From Eurosta solidaginis (taxonomy: Eukaryota; Arthropoda; Insecta; Diptera; Tephritidae), in contig NC_090322.1 in the NCBI RefSeq assembly GCF_040869045.1, positions 175,722,672-175,786,671 of the forward strand: a stretch of DNA of 64,000 nucleotides, read 5' to 3'. The number at the start of each line of letters is the position of its first letter. Positions within the stretch are counted from its first letter, which is position 1. A program made the position numbers and the translations under genes. Positions 57,441-64,000 of the stretch are shown here, piece after piece. The notes beneath the pieces were generated by a model. It did no database searches. It was not told the origin of the DNA and saw only the letters and a program-made list of their open reading frames with translations.

Positions 57441-57962
57441 TTATGAGTGGTAGCAGCTGTTTGAGTTGTTGGCGCCGTAAGGCGCGAGCAGCAGCGGGTA
57501 CTTGTTGTGGCGTGCTGAGCAGCGGGGCTGCTGGAAGGTAATGGGGGGGGGGGGGGGGGGGGGGGGGGCGCTTAGATGTAGACTACGGGGCGCCCTTGGG
57601 CGTGAACAGCAAGGAGCCACAAACGATTTATAAAAGTTACGTGGACGTCGGGCTTTGGGATCAAGCCCAGAACAACCTGTCCGATGCAACCATCCCATAC
57701 ACGAGACACACTGAACAGAGTATGACCGTCCTAAAAAGATTCTTTTCCGGCAGATGCAGCAAAACCATTTCTCAGGACCGGGGTCAGGAGACGGACCCGG
57801 ATTGGATTCGATACCTTCCCGGAGCAAGAGAATATGGAGCAGTCCTGCTGCAAGGAGCTGCTGGGAGGATGACAATTTGTGGGAGGGACGAAACATATTA
57901 AATGGGGTTACACTGAAATGACAGTCCTTGGTCGGGAAAAATCCCGAGTCGCTCCGGTACAT
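57441..57962 (-). CDS. LINE ORF1: 2A-like peptide then PHD-like finger
   Basis: The frame is open from 58,007, but the LINE begins at 57,991, so the first Met inside the element is at 57,962. A Leu-rich stretch (QQLLAAGLLHILLLREG) leads into GIESNPGP, with NPGP at 57,792-57,803; this is a 2A-like motif, known from several CR1-type LINEs, at which ribosomes skip a peptide bond. A PHD-like zinc finger follows: CCICRKRIF, CVSCMGWLHRTGC, APCC. The proline run from the G26/C26 tract follows. The motif has Gly in place of the usual Asp four residues before NPGP, so activity is uncertain. Confidence 0.75.
   Translation of the reverse strand: MYRSDSGFFPTKDCHFSVTPFNMFRPSHKLSSSQQLLAAGLLHILLLREGIESNPGPSPDPGPEKWFCCICRKRIFLGRSYSVQCVSCMGWLHRTGCSGLDPKARRPRNFYKSFVAPCCSRPRAPRSLHLSAPPPPPPPPITFQQPRCSARHNKYPLLLAPYGANNSNSCYHS
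57543..57568. repeat. 26-bp G homopolymer in LINE ORF1
   Basis: Uninterrupted run of 26 G on plus; encodes polyproline in ORF1. Length is likely to be unstable and error-prone in sequencing; any change would alter the frame. Confidence 0.8.
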
Positions 57963-58003
57963 AGAACCGACTGCCTTGGGAAGCGATATATATATAACAA
58001 TGG

Positions 58004-58305
58004 TCATTTATGATAGTATAACAGTCAAACCTGATATCTACAGTAAACTATCATTTATGACACTTTTTGATAGTTAGAGTGTCAGCACTGATCCAGGAAA
58101 AGGAATGAGAGTGAGCAGTACGGCTATATACTTAATCAGTAGGCCATGTTGGTGTATAAGAAGGAGACAAAAACTCACACGTACACAGTTGTTTACATCA
58201 CATTTGCGCAAGTCCCTTTAAGTTTGTGATAGAAAGTTTGTATGAGGTGCTGATCGTTAGGTTGACATTGCTGACAATCAGATGATAGTCAGTGTTCTTG
58301 TAGGG
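58004..58305 (+). repeat. CCCTACAAG element, copy 2, part 2
   Basis: Continues from 53,913 and ends GTTCTTGTAGGG, an inverted match to the start CCCTACAAGAAAC. The element without the LINE is about 1.06 kb. Confidence 0.7.
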
Positions 58306-58359
58306 TAGTGCCATTGTGGATAAGACAAGCGTGATAACTTCTGCATAGACGTCAAAATT
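58306..58359. repeat. Diverged fragment of the 238-bp MITE
   Basis: CATTGTGGATAAGACAAGCG and TTCTGCATAGACGTCAAAATT resemble the first ~45 bp of the MITE at 6,927 (TTCTGCATAAACGTCAAAATT). It is cut by the next element at 58,360. Confidence 0.5.
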
Positions 58360-59380
58360 CCCTACAAGAAACGCTGATAGTTTTACTAATACACTCACAC
58401 TTGTAATTGACAATGCTGATCCTGCGATGACTTAAACATTGATACTCAAATTTATGTATGTTCCTTTGTTCGCTCACGCATGTCCGCATGTTCCCAACGA
58501 CAGCCTATAATCATGAAAAAGGACTCACACTGGGATAGCTTTGGACACCTGGTACAGAACAAAAGAACATACAGCAGATACCATTATGCATGTGAGACAG
58601 ATACATAATTCTCAACGGAATTTTATGTATGCGAGAACAGTTTATCCGATTTAATCATGTTGTCACTACTGACTGTCATATGACAATCAAATGATTATCA
58701 CGGTCAATCACGGTTGTTTTGTTATTTTTTAAATTCCGCCATTTTCAACCGACGAAAACCATATAAAAAATAAGTTTAAAAAATGAAAAAGAGAGCATTT
58801 CAAAGCTCCATGCTAAAAGAAAAAAAAATCGAAAATAATATTAAAAAATACCAAAAGCTGTCGGAATGTATGGGGCGCACTCAAAAAATTGATATGCGAA
58901 AAATAATAGTGGTTAGTGGTGATTCATTTTTAAATGTGTTTCCGCATGAGGAAAGCGCTCTTCTGTTGTTTTATTTTCTGAATTTAAATTGAACATTCTG
59001 AACTCGAATTCTTATAAAACTATTTATTTTAAACAAATAAAAAACACGTATTCATTTATCACGTACAAAATTAAAAACGTAATGAAATAAAGTAAATAAA
59101 AAGCAAAAAGCATTGTTTCATTTTTGGCGGAATATAACAATGGTCATTTATGATAGTATAACAGTCAAACCTGATATCTACAGTAAACTATCATTTGTGA
59201 CACTTTTTGATAGTTAGAGTGTCAGCATTGATCCAGGAAAAGGAATGATAGTGAGCAGTATGGCTATATACTTAATCAGAAGGCCATGTTGGTGTGTAAG
59301 AAGGAGACAAAAACTCACACGTACACAGTTGTTTACATCACATTTGCGCAAGTCCCCTTAAGTTTGTGATAGAAAGTTTG
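58360..59380 (+). repeat. CCCTACAAG element, copy 3
   Basis: Same sequence from CCCTACAAGAAACGC to AGTTTGTGATAGAAAGTTTG, lacking the last ~75 bp. Its short reading frame (58,783-58,992, 69 residues: MKKRAFQSSMLKEKK..., VVSGDSFLNVFPHEE) is open here and frameshifted in the other copies. No family recognised. Confidence 0.7.
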
Positions 59381-59424
59381 TTGCCGTCACATTGAACACA
59401 CTGTCAAAACGATGCCAAAACGCT

Positions 59425-59660
59425 TAAGGGCCAATTAAACTTCCATAACCCTAACGGCATAGTCGTAACCATATCCATAACCTTCTCCAATGTGATCGAT
59501 TAATGGTGCCTTAACCTAAAAATCGTGAAAATTTCATAAAAATTAAGAAAACGCAAACATTACAAGCATATTCCACAAAAAAATAAGTCTCACAATGCGA
59601 TTTAAACTAATAATCCAAAAAAATATTTGAGATGGAGAATTTTTTAACTTTTTGTAGATT
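59425..59660. repeat. Harbinger-like MITE family 1 fragment
   Basis: Starts TTAAGGGCCAATTAAACTTCC and matches in reverse the right half of the 7,223-7,640 copy (CCATAACC, ATCGATTAATGGTGC, AAAATCGTGAAAATTTCAT). It lies within 170 bp of the Csl4 start and so may overlap its promoter. Confidence 0.65.
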
Positions 59661-59821
59661 CGCAGTTCGCTGAAAGCGCTTCTTGTCACTCAACGATCGA
59701 TCAGCAGGTGTATTCGCTGAAAGTATCCGTTCAACAGTTGTGATTGCATGCGATTTTAACCAAACAGCCGAATGCATTGGCGCTGATTACTATTGTTTAT
59801 TTACTGAAGAACAGAAAAAGC

Positions 59822-60617
59822 ATGGACATTTTAACTTCTCTTGAAGCTTCGAATAATGCAATGAATGATGAAGACGTTATTTGTTTGCCCGGCCAACGTA
59901 TATGCCTCTCTGAAGAAACCACAGTAGCAGGAACAGGTACCTATGAGCGTGGCGGTTACATATATGCCACATTAGCTGGTACCGTGCAAGTCAAGGAAAA
60001 GGATAACGTATATATTAATTTAAATATCTCTTAAAAACCCCCAATTATTTGGATGTTATTTAAAATAGTGCAAATATATTGAGGTGAAATGTGCTGGAAG
60101 TCAGACCATTGTACCTGTGGCCGGCGACGTTATAACAGCGCGTGTTCTTCAAGTAAATCAACGTTTTGCAAGGTGTTCTATTATTTGTATTGGTGATCAC
60201 ATACTTGAACGTACATATCGTGGCATAGTGCGAAAGGAGGATGTACGTGCAACCGAAAAAGATCGTGTTGAAATGTATAAATCATTTCGTCCTGGAGATG
60301 TTATATTAGCAAGAGTGGTAATTTAACGCTGTCTTTTTTCTTAATAATATATATATATGTATATATAATTTTTTTTGCTTATTTCATAACAGTTGCCACA
60401 AACTGAGCTGTCTTGTTATCAATTAAGCACAGCAGAAAATGAATTGGGTGTAGTTGTGGCAACCTCTAGCGAAAGCGGTGCCAGTGGCCCACCAATGGTG
60501 CCGGTTAGTTGGACCGAAATGCAATGTCCCAACACATTAGTGAAGGAACCACGAAAAGTCGCAAAAATTGTTGCTGAAAGTACTTTAAAAACAGTACAGC
60601 AGACTGATGAAAGCTAG
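59822..60617 (+). CDS. Csl4: Csl4 / EXOSC1, RNA exosome cap subunit
   Basis: Three exons: 59,822-60,007, 60,084-60,317, 60,393-60,617, all phase 0 with GT/AG borders (introns 76 and 75 bp). The 214-residue product has the N-terminal CLPGQRICLSEE...GTYERGGYIYATLAGTV domain, an S1 RNA-binding domain (GDVITARVLQVNQRFARC, GIVRKEDVRATEKDRVEMYKSFRPGDVILARV) and the C-terminal AENELGVVVA, MVPVSWTEMQCP and RKVAKI motifs. Human EXOSC1 is 195 residues. Csl4 sits on top of the exosome ring and helps admit RNA for 3'-5' decay and rRNA maturation. An in-frame ATG 78 bp upstream exists but precedes non-conserved residues. Convergent with UTP6, 308 bp apart. Confidence 0.93.
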
Positions 60618-60925
60618 CTCTTAGTGTAAGATTTTTGAAGAATAGTAAGGAATATAAATAATGTCCTAGATAAGTAGCATCTAAATCAGGATTTCAAAAA
60701 TGTAGTACTCTCATTAGTTTATTTAAATTGCGGTATAAATATGTATACAATTTGCTTTCGAATTAAGTTACAGAGTAATACGCAGATATTTTTATTTTTG
60801 TTGACTACTAGCTTTTCAATTTTTATTATTAGTACATTAGTACTACAGGGATATGTATGTATTTATGTCAAAAGTTGTGTACATACATATATCTACTAGA
60901 TGTAGCTGCATATATCAATTAAACA

Positions 60926-63602
60926 TTAGTCGGCTTCATCTTTAAAATGTTCCTTCTTCAAATCAAACTCCATTTGAAAGGGGTATACCAAATTCTCCTT
61001 AAGTGTAGACTTCGCCCGGTTATATATATGCGTTACGCGATTCCTGTCTCCATATAAACATTCAAACCGAACATATTGCATCCACACTGATGTGTTTTCC
61101 TTGCCAAACTGCAAAACCATATTTTCATAAACTTGTCGCCTTCGTTCAGTATCTTGTTTAGTCTACATAAATAAAACAAAAAATATTTATTATAAAAAGA
61201 ATGTCTCTACAAGCCACATTCCACTCACCTGTAAGATAATTTGTGATTCCAATTCGGCCATTTTTTCGTGCAACTTCAAACAAGGTGGTGGCAACTGACT
61301 TAAGTAATCATATTCTTTGCGTACTTTATCGAACGGAGAGTTTATCATACAAAAATCCAGATATTGTGCCCTAAATACATCAAATTTTGGACTATTAAAC
61401 TTAATTGCTTCGCGATAAAGTCGATCTAGCGTAGAGCGATCTTCGTCATATCTCGTTTTAAAATATTTTATAGCTAATTCAAATATGGGCCCAGATTTAT
61501 CGCCCAAATCTTTTACAGCTTTAGCTTGAATTTTTTCTATCATATCTGAAGCATTTAAACTTATGTAATATGAAATCCATACTTCATATAGCTTAACCGA
61601 TTTATAAGCAGAGCATATTTCGCTTAACATTGTTTCAGCAATTTTTCTTCCACTTTCAGTTAAAATTAATAAACGCAAAAATACGCAATAATGTTCTTCG
61701 CTCATAAGACCAGATTCGTGTCCCATCTTTAGAGCCATAGCTAAATGTTTGCGCCGCGTTGGTAAATCGGCTCCATTATTTTCATTCACAATTAACATTG
61801 CGTTTATATAGTATTGGCACATAGTACGTGTTTTTAGCTGAGAATGTATATAACAATAAGATTTATAGACAAGTTCATAACAGTACATACAAGGGAATTA
61901 ACAAAAGTTCGTCCCCCAGCGGGTAAGGGGGTCAGAATATACCCGCGGTAGGTATGCCTGTCGTAAGAGGTGACTAAAATACCAGATTCAAGGGGTGTGT
62001 AGCGCAACCCTTCAGGTTGCCAGCGCAATATATAGCTTCTCCAAACCCAATTGTCAACCTCACCTATCCGCGGCGAATCCTGTTTCACTAACAGACGGGG
62101 CTCTGGCGACCCCAAGCTCCTCATGGAACTTTGGGTGGTGAGGGAGGGGATGGTCTGAAGGTTTAATGTGGCCACATAAATCGTTCCCGAGATGGTCGGG
62201 CTAGCACCTTAATGGTGCTGTGGTACCGGAGCATACCGGATCTGTATCCGGCAAAGGACCATCACATCGATAACTTTCCCCAAAGCCTTCGGGGAGCAAC
62301 CTTATCGCTACAACAACAACAACAACAAAAGTTCGTATTCCAGAGATACACTATTTAACTGATAGTTTTGTTATCTTGAAAGGTAACTTGTGGAACAATT
62401 CAAAAAGATTTTCAGGTTCGTTTTTGGTTTTTGGAAAAGGCATTATTTAAACAAACTTTTGTTAGGACCCTTGAAAGTGTACGAATACTTCTTGTATACT
62501 ATACCCTTACAGTTTTTAATGCTGTTTCATACACTTTTGAGCACTGCTCAATGCGCTGTCTCATTGTACGTTTTTTAAATACTGACTTATTTATATGTTC
62601 GTCCAACTGGTCATTTGATGAAATATCTTTTTTTTTCGCCTGATCCTTTAAATCATTCAAAGAATAGCCTTTAAACTCGCGTTGTGCTAAGAAATCCCAC
62701 AACTTTTCTTGCGATGGATAGCGGTCCATCAAATCCTCAATGATTTTCAATTGTAAACTCGCTGTGATATTAATAAAAGATGCATCTTCACAACGCTCAA
62801 CCAACCCAATAAAGAATGGCAAACTATTTATAGCCGTGCAGCAATTCTTATAAACGCATTCCGCTTGCCTTAAAGCACTTTCGTAATCCAGTTTCTTTCC
62901 CGCCTGCAAACGTTTGCTAGCCACAAAGATAAGTAAATCAAATAATGTTTTACTTAATATTTCCTCATTTGGATGCCGCTGTAAGCCGCGTGTGCAAATT
63001 TCTTGCCACACTAGACTCTCGCTGTCAATGCTAAAAGCCCAAAGCGCTGCCTCAACCCAATGTTTTGCATTGGAGCCATGAAACTATATTATAAAAGATA
63101 ATATAAATATGATAAAGGTGCTTTTAAATTACTGTAGAAACCCACTTACGGTCAACATTTTTTCATAGATGCCAAGTACTTGCATTGGATTTGAATGTTT
63201 GCTAAACTCAATGAAATGATTCCATAAGCCTTCCGCTTCTGGAAACTTTTTTAAACATTCACGATATAATTTTGTTATGTGATTTATAAGATTATTTTTT
63301 AAGCCCCTTAACTCAATTTTATTTTCCACTTCTTTACGTTCAACTAAGCGAAACATCTTTCGCTCAAGTATAATATATTCCACATAGGTGCGACTATTTA
63401 CACTTTTCTGTGTGAGTTGTAGACCAAACGACTCCCTCTTTTGTTTATAATCACTGCAATTTTATTCATATTTTATAATTTTGGTGGTAGTTGAATATAA
63501 AACTTGCATTTACCTGATCTCATTATCATCACAAATTTCGTATTTTTTCAATTGTTCATACACTGGCAAGGCACGCTCTTGTAACTCTTGCACAACCTCC
63601 AT
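60926..63602 (-). CDS. Utp6: UTP6, SSU processome HAT-repeat protein
   Basis: Five exons, all with GT/AG borders: 63,514-63,602, 63,150-63,453, 62,511-63,083, 61,229-61,837, 60,926-61,162. The product is about 603 residues (human UTP6 597). Start MEVVQELQERALPVYEQLKK; then YVEYIILERKMFRL, ECLKKFPEAEGLWNHFIEF, IYEKML, KHWVEAALWAF, RGLQRHPNEEILSKTLF, CSKVYETALKT, and VWMQYVRFE, IYNRAKSTL near the end are half-a-TPR repeats. UTP6 is a component of the U3 snoRNP/SSU processome that makes 18S rRNA in the nucleolus. Intron 3 (673 bp) holds a SINE-like insertion. No lesion seen. Confidence 0.92.
61913..62324 (+). mobile_element. SINE-like element in UTP6 intron 3
   Basis: Same family as 40,235-40,638, antisense to UTP6. 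Flanked by ACAAAAGTTCGT (61,901-61,912; 62,325-62,336). (CAA)n tail. It lies about 65 bp from the acceptor of exon 4 without touching the splice site. Confidence 0.88.
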
Positions 63603-63815
63603 CGTGTATAATCAATTATGTTTTATAAATTTTTTTTAAATAGATAAAGTAACCAGAAAAGGCAAAAAAAGTTGTTTATGTTTTGCACAAATTTATGTAA
63701 ATAAAATTTAAGTTGGCTGCAATTTGTTGCGGGAAACTGGAAACACGTTGTTCTGACACTCAGCTGATAATGCAGTGTAGGGGTGGCAACGAAAAATTTT
63801 AAAAATTTTTATTTA
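63603..63815 (-). promoter_or_regulatory. UTP6 upstream region
   Basis: Short AT-rich leader upstream of the UTP6 start; the promoter must lie here or further right. No clear core element could be identified by eye. Confidence 0.3.
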
Positions 63816-63824
63816 TGTGCAAAT

Positions 63825-64000
63825 TTTATTCTTTTTATACTCAGCGTGCTTTGCAAACAGAGTATATTAACTTTGAATGGATAACGGTTGGTTGTACAGG
63901 TATAAAGGATTCGAGATAGATATAGACTTTCATATATCACAATCATCAGTATCGAAAAAATTGATTGAGCCATGTCGGTCCGTCCGTCCGTTAACACGAT
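63825..64000 (+). repeat. Dispersed TTTTATACTCAGCGTGC repeat
   Basis: TTTTTATACTCAGCGTGCTT...AGAGTATATTAACTTTG...GGTTGGTTGTACAGGTATAAAGG...CCATGTCGGTCCGTCCGTCC. The palindromic ATACTC...GAGTAT start and the (GTCC)n part are, from memory, common in fly repeats of the BEL/LTR or related type. Runs off the window edge. Confidence 0.5.

Larger units (their letters stand above)
53914..57991 (-). mobile_element. 4.08-kb LINE with 2A-like motif, 12-bp target repeats
   Basis: Minus-strand non-LTR retrotransposon flanked by ATATAACAATGG (53,902-53,913; 57,992-58,003). The 3' end is GCGAAGCACTGCTACAACAACAACAACAA. It carries a PHD-like ORF1, an apurinic endonuclease, an RT and a C-terminal CCHC motif. 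No RNase H was seen. The architecture fits the CR1/Jockey superfamily; clade not determined. One frameshift near 55,580 separates endonuclease and RT frames. Low decay and sharp target repeats suggest a young insertion. Confidence 0.9.

Noticed and set aside
53152..58305. CCCTACAAG element as piggyBac (CCC start)
   Set aside because: No TTAA target repeat is present at any copy.
61190..61888. UTP6 frame extending past exon boundaries at 61,838-61,888 and 61,190-61,228
   Set aside because: These residues follow or precede clear AG and GT splice sites and do not match the family; treated as intron read-through.

Overview
The window looks like repeat-rich nuclear DNA of a higher fly. The basis is short AT-rich introns (61-76 bp in several genes), recognisable insect/animal orthologues (OTUD6B, EXOSC1/Csl4, UTP6, and broken SEC31, CDC5L and ATG18/WIPI copies), a 17.6/297-like Ty3/gypsy element and insect-type LINEs. 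A tephritid-like fly is my guess; the sequence does not settle the genus. All calls come from reading; no alignment or database search was run.

Left half (1-31,599): one unit of about 16.47 kb is present as a near-perfect tandem duplication. Positions 1-15,129 repeat at 16,458-31,599 and the junction is at 15,129/15,130. The duplicated unit is a transposon nest beside the OTUD6B gene. Element B, a 17.6-like LTR element on the minus strand, lies about 0.45 kb downstream of OTUD6B. Element A, another minus-strand Ty3/gypsy element with a SAP-type gag, interrupts B's integrase. A large TGTTA...TAACA-bounded element of unknown class (called TX here, about 4.5 kb) interrupts A's gag, with ACAT flanking repeats. 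Several MITEs sit in A's LTR and in B, and a SINE-like element sits in B's gag. TX carries an exon-like fragment of a CLPTM1 family gene. OTUD6B is complete only in copy 2 (30,932-31,894); the copy-1 version lacks its first 99 codons.

Middle (32-46 kb): fragments of a LINE, MITEs, a 420-bp tandem repeat, and a cluster of dead minus-strand host gene pieces: ATG18/WIPI-like (36.7-37.0 kb), SEC31-like (38.4-40.2 kb) and CDC5L-like (40.9-42.3 kb). The last two keep introns but have stops or frameshifts.

Right (46-64 kb): nested Harbinger-like MITEs, a 5'-truncated LINE with RNase H, a second TX insertion at an independent site (48,426-52,365) with AATC target repeats inside a MITE, and a nearly full-length LINE (53,914-57,991, minus) flanked by 12-bp target repeats and carrying a 2A-like NPGP motif. 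Two intact convergent genes close the window: Csl4/EXOSC1 (RNA exosome cap subunit, plus) and UTP6 (SSU processome, minus). Both act in rRNA/RNA processing. A SINE-like element sits in a UTP6 intron. That SINE and the 2A LINE share the same (CAA)n 3' tail and 12-bp target repeats, which suggests that the LINE mobilises the SINE.
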